Shown here in pieces: positions 33,663-43,000 of a stretch of 64,000 nucleotides of DNA. Below the pieces are notes generated by a model that made no database searches, was not told where the DNA came from, and was given only the letters and a program-made list of their open reading frames with translations. The DNA is taken from contig JAFQOW010000011.1 in the NCBI GenBank assembly GCA_017412055.1, forward strand, positions 1-64,000, in the 5' to 3' direction. The translations under genes were made by a program, and so were the position numbers. Source of the stretch: Lachnospiraceae bacterium (GTDB lineage: Bacteria; Bacillota; Clostridia; Lachnospirales; Lachnospiraceae). Every line of letters starts with the position of its first letter. Within the stretch, counting starts at the first letter, position 1.

Positions 33663-33709
33663 TTCGTAGGAACGAAATGAGAACGAAAGACATTGTATGC
33701 GTATATACG
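33663..33709 (+). promoter_or_regulatory. Operator-like repeats before the XRE regulator
   Basis: GAACGAA occurs at 33670-33676 and 33681-33687, 11 bp apart (one helical turn), with an inverted half TTCGT at 33663-33667. The palindrome CGTATATACG lies at 33700-33709. Such repeats before an XRE gene often bind the encoded protein; this is inferred. Confidence 0.4.
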
Positions 33710-33739
33710 AATGCGTGAATGCAGAAGTGGAGAGGTAGT

Positions 33740-34114
33740 ATGCTTATTAGTGAAAGAATATTTAAGATTTTAGAAGATAAAAATATGTCGCAGAGTGCTT
33801 TTGCAAAGAAAGTGGGTTTAGCAGGAAGTACTGTGAGTGATTGGAAGAGGAAGAAGACTAATCCATCAGCAGACAAGATTATGGATATCTGTATGGTGTT
33901 GGAAGTAACGCCGGAACAATTGCTAACGGGAAAGGGTATTGATGATGATTATGTAGAGTATAAGCCTAAGAAGGTTAAAGCAGAGCCAGAAATATCTAAA
34001 GCTGATATTCGAATATTAATGGACATTCATGCAATGAAAGATCCACAGCGTAAAAGACTTATGAAATATATGGAGGCTTTGAAACAGATAGAAGCATTGG
34101 AAGACATGGAGTAG
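33740..34114 (+). CDS. XRE-family transcriptional regulator
   Basis: This 124-residue protein has an N-terminal helix-turn-helix (about 5-60; MSQSAFAKKVGLAGSTVSDWKRKKTNPSADKIM, split by normal XRE spacing) and a C-terminal helical tail. It is of the small repressor type used by prophages and integrative elements. ATG 33740 with GAGAGG upstream is preferred; the frame opens at 33719 without a better site. Likely target: its own upstream repeats and perhaps the ORF6N gene 25 nt downstream. Confidence 0.88.
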   Translation: MLISERIFKILEDKNMSQSAFAKKVGLAGSTVSDWKRKKTNPSADKIMDICMVLEVTPEQLLTGKGIDDDYVEYKPKKVKAEPEISKADIRILMDIHAMKDPQRKRLMKYMEALKQIEALEDME

Positions 34115-34139
34115 AGATACTAAAGATTGGAGGGATACT

Positions 34140-35186
34140 GTGGCAGAAACTCATAAGTTGATGACGGTAGATAATATATATAATCGAGTTTATATCATAA
34201 GAGGACAGCAGGTCATGCTTGATTATGATTTGGCTGAAATCTATGGATATGAAGTAAAACGTTTAAATGAACAGGTTAAGCGTAATATTGCAAGATTTCC
34301 AGAAGATTTTATGTTTCAGTTAACAAAAGATGAGATAGATTTCGTGAAGTCACAAATTGCGACTTCACGAAATGAAGATTTTTCAAAGTCGCAATTTGCG
34401 ACTTTGAACGTAAATGGGGATAAAAGAGGTACTAATGTAAAGAAATTACCCTACGCATTCACAGAACAAGGTATCTACATGCTGGCAACGGTTCTCAGAG
34501 GCGAACTTGCAGAACAGCAAAGTATATTTATTATGCGAGCATTTCGTGAGATGCGCCATTTTATTAAACAGAATCAACAGTTTGTTACTAGTGCGGAAAT
34601 GAAACTTGTGACAGCGAAAGTATCTGAGATATCCGTACAGGTTGCAGGGATTTCAGATTGGAAAAAGAAAGCAGAAAACGATATAGTTAGTATTCAAAAA
34701 AGCATAGATATACTCAATGAAAATTTTGTATCGGATAAGGATTTCAAGAACTTTGTTATTTATAAAGGCCAGAAATTTGAGGCAGATGCAGCATACATAG
34801 ATATATATCAGCAAGCAACAACAAGTATTTATGTGGTTGATGATTATATGAATATAAAGACATTACAGCTTTTGTCACAGAAAAAACAAGGTGTAGAAGT
34901 TGTTCTATTTACAGAAAATGGGCATGGAAAAAAAGGGTTTTTGACATCAGCAGTTGTAAGCGACTTTGTAGGTCAATATCCACCACTAAGGATTAAATCT
35001 AATCCAGATTGTCATGATAGATTGATAGTGATTGATTATGGTTTACATACAGAACAGGCATATCATTGTGGTGCGTCTAGTAAGGATGCGGGTAAGAAAT
35101 TATGTGCTATAAATAAGATTGAGAATACAGAGATGATTCGTCCTGTGATAGATAAGTTATTATTAGGAGCGGATAAGGTTATTTAA
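34140..35186 (+). CDS. ORF6N-domain protein with PLD-like C-terminal part
   Basis: This 348-residue protein starts at GTG 34140 behind GGAGGG. The N-terminal ORF6N domain (about 8-125; YIIRGQQVMLDYDLAEIYGY, FPEDFMFQLT, LPYAFTEQGIYMLATVL) is a DNA-binding module typical of phage antirepressors. A coiled-coil follows (about 150-200). The C-terminal part (about 210-345) resembles a degenerate phospholipase-D-like fold (SIYVVDDYMNIKTLQLL, CHDRLIVIDYG, YHCGASSKDAGKKL). In the ORF6N domain the peptide KSQIATSRNEDF is followed by KSQFATLN, a 39-bp tandem unit coded by two 27-bp palindromes. It is cotranscribed with the XRE gene. Confidence 0.82.
   Translation: MAETHKLMTVDNIYNRVYIIRGQQVMLDYDLAEIYGYEVKRLNEQVKRNIARFPEDFMFQLTKDEIDFVKSQIATSRNEDFSKSQFATLNVNGDKRGTNVKKLPYAFTEQGIYMLATVLRGELAEQQSIFIMRAFREMRHFIKQNQQFVTSAEMKLVTAKVSEISVQVAGISDWKKKAENDIVSIQKSIDILNENFVSDKDFKNFVIYKGQKFEADAAYIDIYQQATTSIYVVDDYMNIKTLQLLSQKKQGVEVVLFTENGHGKKGFLTSAVVSDFVGQYPPLRIKSNPDCHDRLIVIDYGLHTEQAYHCGASSKDAGKKLCAINKIENTEMIRPVIDKLLLGADKVI
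34343..34369 (+). repeat. 27-bp palindrome 1 in the ORF6N gene
   Basis: CGTGAAGTC (34343-34351) and GACTTCACG (34361-34369) are perfect arms around ACAAATTGC. The whole 27 bp is palindromic with one mismatch. It lies 39 bp (13 codons) before palindrome 2. Confidence 0.7.
34382..34408 (+). repeat. 27-bp palindrome 2 in the ORF6N gene
   Basis: TTCAAAGTC (34382-34390), GCAATTTGC, GACTTTGAA (34400-34408) form a perfect 27-bp palindrome (odd centre) that codes for FSKSQFATLN. It shares the core AAGTCGCAA/TTGCGACTT with the other two copies. Confidence 0.75.
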
Positions 35187-35188
35187 TT

Positions 35189-35215
35189 TTCAAGGTCGCA
35201 TTTTGCGACCTTGAA
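35189..35215 (+). repeat. 27-bp palindrome 3, just after the ORF6N stop
   Basis: TTCAAGGTCGCA (35189-35200), TTT, TGCGACCTTGAA (35204-35215) form 12-bp perfect arms. It has the same length and core as the two coding copies. It could serve as a hairpin terminator, but no T-run follows. Confidence 0.7.
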
Positions 35216-35236
35216 TCATATATGAAAGGAAATTTT

Positions 35237-35783
35237 GTGAGAAAGACAAAGGTTTATATATACACACGAGTTTCTACAGCTATGCAGATAGATGGTTACA
35301 ACCGAGTTAGAACAAGAAATTGCAAATTATGAAAAGCAATTAAGACATTACTATAATATAAAGGATGTGATTCTTGCAGATATTGATGCGTTGGATTATG
35401 AAGACAAACACTACAAAATAAGAAAATCAGATTTAGAAGATAGACTGTACGAAGCATATGATAAGATGGATGAGATAGAAAATGCCCTTGCAAGTGCGAA
35501 AGCAAAGAAGCGTTCTATTATAGCAGATAAGGTAACCGGAGATAATATTTATAAAGCTCTGCTTTACTTTGATGATTTTTATGATAAAATAGATGAGAGT
35601 GAACGTCGTGAATTCATGACAGTATTACTTGATAATATACAGATTTATGAAGAGCGACAGGTAAATGGACAATGGCTTAAGTCCATAGAGTTTAAACTTC
35701 CGATTATTAAGGAAGATATGAAGCTGCGTTTGGACAATGATTCACATGTGGAGACAGTGTGTTTACTTTCGAAGAAAAGCTAG
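35237..35783 (+). pseudogene. Serine recombinase with large internal deletion
   Basis: From GTG 35237, with AAGGA upstream, the sequence reads KTKVYIYTRVSTAMQIDGY, the N-terminal strand and catalytic-Ser region of a large serine recombinase. The frame then shifts near 35300 and, in another frame, continues as the recombinase C-terminal coiled-coil (LEQEIANYEKQLRHYYNIKD ... FYDKIDESERREFMTVLLDN). The rest of the catalytic domain and the whole DNA-binding part are gone, so it cannot be active. The last 14 residues (DSHVETVCLLSKKS) copy the C-terminus of RlmD; see the repeat at 35745. Confidence 0.75.
35745..35771 (+). repeat. Attachment-like repeat in the recombinase 3' end (right copy)
   Basis: These 27 bases, beginning CATGTGGAGACAGTGTGTTT, match 21288-21314 at 21 of 27 positions in the same orientation and reading phase. 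Placed at the end of a recombinase gene, this is where an attP/attR half is expected. The two copies bracket a segment of about 14.5 kb. Confidence 0.45.
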
Positions 35784-35862
35784 TAATCATATTGATTCGT
35801 GGTTTGTTAAACTGGAAAATATATATTTTTGATTATACATTGTAGTATAGAAAGAGGGAAAA

Positions 35863-36690
35863 ATGTTCGAATTAATATTTATTTTAGTTATCGCATTTAT
35901 ACCAATGCTTTGGTTAAGAAATGCAAGCAAATTTACAAAAGAAATGGAAAAGGCACCTATTGTTGATGCAACAGTTGTAAAGTGTGAAGTGGTTCCTAGA
36001 GATGAGGATTATTATAAACATTATCTTGTTACATATGAGTACTATGATCCGTATGGAATGGTACAATATTATGCTGATAGATCTGAGAAGGAAATGAGGG
36101 TAGGGAAAGTTTATAAAAGATTCTTAATTAGAAATAGGCAGGGCTATATGCTTGTTGATCCAAAAGCTTTAAAGGAGAATAAAGAAGCGTCTTCGTGGCC
36201 GTTATATCTATGGACAATAGGTATATCGGCGGTAGGAATTCTTATATATATGATGAAACATTCATCAGAAAAAACTGAGTTTGTAATTAAAGTAGGATTG
36301 TTTATGCTTATTGGAATTGCCATGATTCTTGGAGGACTTTTTAGTATTAAGAGAGCTGTTGACAAAAGAAGGCTGATACGTCATCCACAGGTGAGAAAAA
36401 TTGAGGGAACTATTGTGGATTATACAGAGCAACGAAACAGAGAGGAAAATTCAAGAATATATTTTCCTATTTATGAATGTATTTATAATGGTAGAGTTTA
36501 TGAATACAAACGCTCCTATTCGATGTCTAAGGAGCCTACTTTGGGAGAAAAGGGTACCCTTTATATTGACACAAGAAATGATATGATTTTTGAGAAGGGC
36601 GAAGTTAAAACAAATATTTTTATGGGAATTGTGTTTATATGCTTTGGCTTGCTAGCATTAGTGGCTACTATTATGGGTATAATTATGTAG
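35863..36690 (+). CDS. DUF3592-like membrane protein
   Basis: This 275-residue protein has an N-terminal helix, then a soluble beta-rich segment (VDATVVKCEVVPRDEDYYKHY ... LVTYEYYDPYG), two central helices (WPLYLWTIGISAVGILIY, IKVGLFMLIGIAMILGG), a second similar beta segment (IEGTIVDYTEQRNREENS ... FPIYECIYNGRVYEY) and a C-terminal helix. The repeated pattern of a variable Y-rich strand set ending in GEKGTLYID fits DUF3592-type envelope proteins. Function unknown. AAGAGGG precedes the ATG. It ends at a hairpin nearly identical to the one at 50643. Confidence 0.65.
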   Translation: MFELIFILVIAFIPMLWLRNASKFTKEMEKAPIVDATVVKCEVVPRDEDYYKHYLVTYEYYDPYGMVQYYADRSEKEMRVGKVYKRFLIRNRQGYMLVDPKALKENKEASSWPLYLWTIGISAVGILIYMMKHSSEKTEFVIKVGLFMLIGIAMILGGLFSIKRAVDKRRLIRHPQVRKIEGTIVDYTEQRNREENSRIYFPIYECIYNGRVYEYKRSYSMSKEPTLGEKGTLYIDTRNDMIFEKGEVKTNIFMGIVFICFGLLALVATIMGIIM

Positions 36691-36739
36691 AATGTATGTT
36701 GCTGATGGAAGGGCAACAAGAATAATCTGCACATATTTT

Positions 36740-36769
36740 AAGACCTCCACTGAATTTGGTGGAGGTCTT
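36740..36769 (+). terminator. Terminator hairpin, copy 1 of a repeated element
   Basis: AAGACCTCCAC (36740-36750) pairs with GTGGAGGTCTT (36759-36769). About 50 bp around it (ACATATTTTAAGACCTCCAC ... GGTGGAGGTCTTG-TAATT) recur at 50632-50682. It is followed by GTTAATTATTT. Confidence 0.7.
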
Positions 36770-36949
36770 GTTAATTATTTGTCAGTATGAAATACCGTGC
36801 TGATGTTAAATAAAAAAAATTTTAAATTACTACTTTAGTAGGGTAGCATAATTCATTGCAATATGTTAGAATTAAAATAAAAATTTATGGGAATATAGAA
36901 GATGTGTCTTTATTTCGCTTTTGTACAAGTATATGTGGAGGATTAATTT

Positions 36950-36978
36950 TTGACACATGAATTATGAAATTCTAATAT
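36950..36978 (+). promoter_or_regulatory. Promoter of the giant surface-protein operon; notes on the gap 36691-37011
   Basis: Consensus TTGACA (36950-36955), exactly 17 bp, TAATAT (36973-36978). The leader is about 27 nt and ends in AGGAGG. A second, weaker -10 with extended TGT (TGTTAGAAT, 36865-36872) lies further upstream. The remainder of this roughly 320-nt gap holds the terminator at 36740 and AT-rich sequence with no gene. Confidence 0.8.
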
Positions 36979-37011
36979 ATCGACATAAGAAAGAACAGGA
37001 GGTAAATGGAA

Positions 37012-40000
37012 ATGAAAAAGAAGTTTATTGTTAAGCGGACTACAAGCATTGCATTAAGCCTTGCGCTGGTAGCAGGTTTGGTTGGTAGCTCCCTAGCTGG
37101 ATTGTTTGCGCCGAAGGGTGTATCAGCAGCGGAGTTAGTAGATTATAAGCCGGCAAAGCTTGGAGTTAATGTGCTTCCTCGAAGTGCAACGGATAATTCA
37201 ACATTTATGAAGAAGTATGTTTTGACATCAGGTACAAATATGAATGTCAATGATATGTTTAAGCTTGTAAGCTGGAAGAATATTGATGACGGGATTAGGA
37301 TGTCAAAAGGTAATGGGCTTACCAGAAGCAAGCTGATGCATGAGGATAATAAAAACTGGTATGCTGATTATACATGGACCTTTAGCAGCAGTCAGTCTAC
37401 TCTGAAAGAACTGATGGGGGATGGTCAGATAAGGCTTACATATGATGGTAATCTTACATCAGACCACCATTGGAATTTCTGGAGTCACTGGAAGGAAAAA
37501 TGGGATGTGGCAAAGATTAATATTTCAGGTGGTTCCGGTAATGTCAGTCTTATATCACAGAGCAGTCAGGGCAGAGATGATGAACAGGGTCAGCATTATG
37601 TATTATCTGTTGATTCTAACAGCTCATGGTCTTCTTATGACAGATTGTCATTTTCAGCGGGACATAGTGGCTGTAATTGTGGTAGTTCAGGTGTATCCCA
37701 GTCTGTAATTTATCTTACAGATGAATATGCTCCACGTGTAACAAGTACATATGTGGCATATGACAGTGCAGGTAATAATAAGATAAGCTCTGGTAGCGGA
37801 CTTACCGCAGGAGCTACAGCATATGTAGTGATGAATTTTAACGAGAATATTCGTTTTGCCAATACTCAGGCTGAGACACTTCAGCTTGAACTAGATGCAT
37901 ATTATAAGAAGAATGATCAACGTGCAGGAACCATAAAGGCTAATTTAATAAGCGTTGTAAATAATAGAATGGTATTCAAATTTACCGTTCCTGCAACTTA
38001 TAACAATGAACCAACAGATCTTTATATTAAGTCTGTCTCTAACAGCCAGAGTAGCTTTATAGGTTCATCAAACCAGTATACTCTCTATTACCTTGATAAA
38101 AATGGAGAAGCATTTTCAAAAAATGCTGATGCCACAGGAAAGGTTTCAAGTAAGATTACTGACCTTGCAGGAAATGGAATAAACTGGTCAAGGAGCAGTA
38201 AAAGCTTTGGAAAGATTTACCTTGATAACAATGCTCCTGAATTTGCCAAGACAGAGATTTCAGGAAGCATGATGGATGCTAATACAACAAAGCCATCTAA
38301 TCAATGGCCTGAAGATATGGACAGAAGTTCTGTATTTGCAGGAGTAGGTGATGAACTTACATTTACAGTGTACTTTTCAGAGCAGTTAAATATCAATAAT
38401 AATGATTTGAATAATATTTATGCCCAGCTTAATGTGAAGGATTCCAGTGGAAACACAGTTAAGTTGAAGGCAAACAGCATTAAAACATCTAGTGCCAAGA
38501 GTGTATTTGGCGTAGATGCTGGCTCTTATAACATTACGAAGATAACATTTGATAAATTTACAGTAGAGGCAGGAATGGTACCTTCTAACGTAGATGGAGT
38601 ATCTATCCAGATTGTAGGAATACAAGGTATGGGTAGCACAAAGGATATGGTTGGAAATGTACTGGCTTCCGTAGCAGGCAATTTGGATGCGGCAGCACAG
38701 CAGGAATATCTTGATACATTGGGACCTGTAGCATCTACAGATATACTTCTTGAGGATGGAAAGGATGTATATGTACCAAATAGCGATGGTTCTACAATAT
38801 TTACATTCCCTATTTCAGTAAATGATGATAAGTCTGTTGATAATGGTACGGGAGCATATGCCAGTGGTGTGACGGGACTTACAGGAAGCTTTTCTGTTAT
38901 CATGGATGGTGAAAGCAAGGAATTCCAGTATTATGTTGATACAAATTCTACTGCAAGTAAATACTCATATAAATGGAAGAACGGAAAAACATCATCAAAT
39001 ATTTCTGAAGCAGAGAAATACGATTTGCTTCAGTTAGATGGCGCGAATAAAGCATATATACATATAATGCTTGATGAAAATACAGACTACGGTTACAACG
39101 TGGCAGAAGGTGTAAAATTTAATGCAACCCTTGTTGTAAATGCAAAGGATTTTGCAGGCAATGAGAGAGTATCTGAATTTAAAATTGCCCATGATATGGA
39201 TTGGGAGGTACCTACTGCAGAGGCAGTTAGCAACAACATAATTGTAGATGGAGAAAGTAGCACAGCTACCATTACAGCTAATGTAAAGCTTAGAGACAAT
39301 TATGGAATAAAGACAGTTAAATATAAATGGGACGATGCAGGATTGCTTCAGGATTACAACATTGGAGCTGGAATTCTTACAGAGGTAGAGGTTTCCATAC
39401 CGATAGAATTTACATTTACAGAGGATGTGAACACCAGACAGGGAACAAAGAAGCTTACTATAGCTGTAGAGGATTACAATGGTAAACAGACTATCTGGAC
39501 CAAGGAGTACAGCTATAGCTTCCTTAAGCCGGTAGGTAATTATACCATACAGTCCGGAAGCGTTGAGGCACCTGTTATAGACCCTGTTGTAACGATTGAC
39601 TGGGCAAAGAATAGTAACAATACAGGTACACAACCATACACAATGATGATTATGCCAACAGGATTGCAGGAGAATGGTGAAAATGTTTATTATGCATTCC
39701 TTCAGGATTTAATCAAACCGGATGAAAATATCTTTGCACGACTTCCAAAGGATGAAAATGCTAATACAAACGCTTACGAATTTTTGGGAAATTGGTATAA
39801 GCTGGTTGGAAATGTAACAGATAGTGGTGGATCATTCTCTTCGTACGAGCAGATTGAGTCTGCTTCCTTGTATGAGGTATATCAGTTTATACATGGATAT
39901 TATGGAAAATTAGAGGTTGTGTTTGTTACATCCCAGGAGATGAATGGTGGTTATGCTGCTGGTTCAAGCTCTCAATATGATCCATATCCTAGCTTTAACA

Positions 40001-43000
40001 ACTTTAGCTATACAACAGCTATGTCTGTTATAAAGAACGAGAGTATATATTTAGCTAATGATGCTGATTATGGTGTAATCTTTAGTGATATTATAGACGA
40101 AAATGGATACTCTGTAGAGGATGATGTTTTCCATGACATGGAGGATGAGTCAGATACAATCACAGCTCCATATCCAACATTAGATGGAATGAGTGTTGTT
40201 ATTGAAACTGTGAACAATAAAGAAACACTGGAAGCTTTATATGGACTAAATGCCATAAGCTATGCTGAAAGCTACGCACAGATTCAGTATTATAACGGAA
40301 GCATATGGCAGACAAAAAGTACGGTAGAGCTTGCTAAATTAGTTGAGCAAAGCATAACCATTCCATATGGAACAACAACTGATACAGGATATTACAGGGT
40401 AGTTGTTACGCTGAGTGATATTGAAGGCAATAAGATGACCTTCGAAGGTCCTGAGTATTTTGCAGACGTAACTACAGTTGATTTCGTAATGAGTGAATAT
40501 AATAAGGTATATCAGTACCTTGGAGAAGACGGAACAGGAACAAAGACTGTAAGGGCAGCACAGAAATATGATATGGAAGAGACAGGAGAACTGACAGTAG
40601 GTCTGGCAGATGTGCATAAATACTGGTCACTTTCAGAAGGTGAAGGAGTACATGAAATTATCTTTACACGTGATTATACCAGTGAGGTAGACCGACTTTC
40701 ACAGGATATGATTGTAGGTGTATGGAATAAGATGGATGAAATGGGTCAGGAATATGCGGTGTGGTTGCCAGCCAATGATATTTCATCTATGGAATTTGTA
40801 TATACCCCTGTTCGTGTAGATGAGTTTACTGCTGACAGCTATGGTTCAGAGGATAAGCTTTTGTTACCTTTAAAAGAGGGCGAAAATATTATCTGCTATA
40901 AGATTGTTAATACAAATGGAATTGAAACAACTAAGGAAATACTTATTAATGTTTCAACAGCATATAATGACTTTGAGCTTGACATACGTAAGACAGCTAC
41001 AGAAGCTGTGATTACACCAGTGGTATCTGACAGCGCATTGATGGCAGAACCAGTTGTTAAGGAATTTTGGTTTAGCAGTGATTATATGTCTAAAACAGAT
41101 GGTGACATACCTACATATACAGTAATTCGTTCAAATCCATATGAATTCTATATGTTGGATAAGTATGGAAACCTAAGCTATCAGTCATGTGTTATTGAAG
41201 AAGTGGATGGTGAGGCTCCATTCTATGCAGGCTTTACTACAGGCACTACATATGATGACACAGAAGTTGGTTCAGATGGTTTTCATTTCACATTCTATGT
41301 GAATGATTGGGCAAAGATTTCACCGGAGGATGCGTACCTTACATTTGATGCAGATTATTCTGCGTTGCTCATGGGACTTACCGGAGAGGAACGTGCAAAT
41401 AATACAGAGCAGATAACCATGAAGATTCCAGTAAATTTAGAGCAGGATGAAAATGGTTATATGGTATGGGAAGACTATGGTCCTGGCAATAATGGTATCT
41501 ACCGCACACAGATTACAGACTGGAAGAATGATACCTTAGATGGTTATAATTCAGGTTTTAGTATTGAAGTCTGGGGAGTATTTAAGTATGACGATACTCT
41601 TGAGAAAAATGCGTGGGTAGAGAGAAATTTAACATTCTTCGCATATGACGAGAATGGTTTTAGAAGTGAGGATGCCGTAAGAACAAGACAGTACTCGAAC
41701 ATTAAGCCTGAGGTTAAAATAGGAGCTCCTGATGAAGATGGACACTTGTATTATTCAGAAGAAAAGTTTGATGAGAATGGAAATTTAGGTATATATTCTT
41801 TTACACCACTTTCGGCTATAAGCAGCTATGGTGCAGGCACATTGCAGACAGATATAAATACCTACTATGTAAGTGCTTATTATACAAGTCTTCCTATGAT
41901 TAACAGTGATGGTATATATGATATTGTATTTACAGATTTGTTTGGACAAACATATACTCAGCAGCTACCGGTAGACTTATTCGGAAGCACAGATATAGAG
42001 TTTAAGGTATCAAATACAGAATATACCAATAAGGACGTTATTGTTACAGCTAAAGCATTAAATGACGGTGACTATATAACATCCATTAGTGCAGTTATAA
42101 ATGGAGATACAGTAGAAGGAACCATAGATGAGCTCAATCCAGAGGATGCAGACATTATTATGACTGGAAACGGCGTTGTTACAGTAACAACTGCATTAGG
42201 AAAGACTCACACAATAAGAGTTGTGAATATTGATAAAAAGCTTGAGCCAGTAGAAGTTGTATTCAGCTACAGTGGAGCAAGTGAGCCGGAGTTTGTGGAA
42301 GGCAGCAGTGATACAGTAGCAGACAGTATTACAGCAATTGTTGTATGTGATGAGACTTTAGAAGGAGTAAATGGTCCGCTTTCATATACTTTCAAGAAGG
42401 GCAGTGCACAGGGTACAAAATATGTATTCGAATATAGTGACAAGGCTGGAAATCTTGGAACAATAACGGCTGTATTGCCATACAACATTCAGGGTGAACC
42501 GGTGGAGGTGCCTGAGGTTGATACAACATCACCAAAATACTCTGTAAACTTCTATGGTATGAGAAATGAAACAAATACATATCTTGGAAATTATTCTTCA
42601 TCAGATGAGGCGGTTATTGATATAGCTGGTTTATTGAGAGAGTATGTTGCACAGCAGTACGCTATGATATTTGATATAGAGGATGACAGTGCCACAAAGC
42701 TTATAGTAAAGAAGTCAGGAGCTACAGCACCTACATCTTACAGAGATGTAAGTGATACGGTAGAAGGTGTAACAGTAAGCGGTACTATGGTATTAATTAC
42801 TGAAAATACAGAATTTGATGCATATGTAGTTGATGCAGCAGGAAATATAAGTGCATTCACAGGAATAGTTGTAAACAGTGTGGACAATCAGGCTCCTTTA
42901 GTTACAACAGAATATGAGATAGTAAAGGATGAAAATGGTGAAAATGTAACAAGAATGTACTTTGTCACAGAGGGTGATGAGGCTATTATCTCATGGGATA

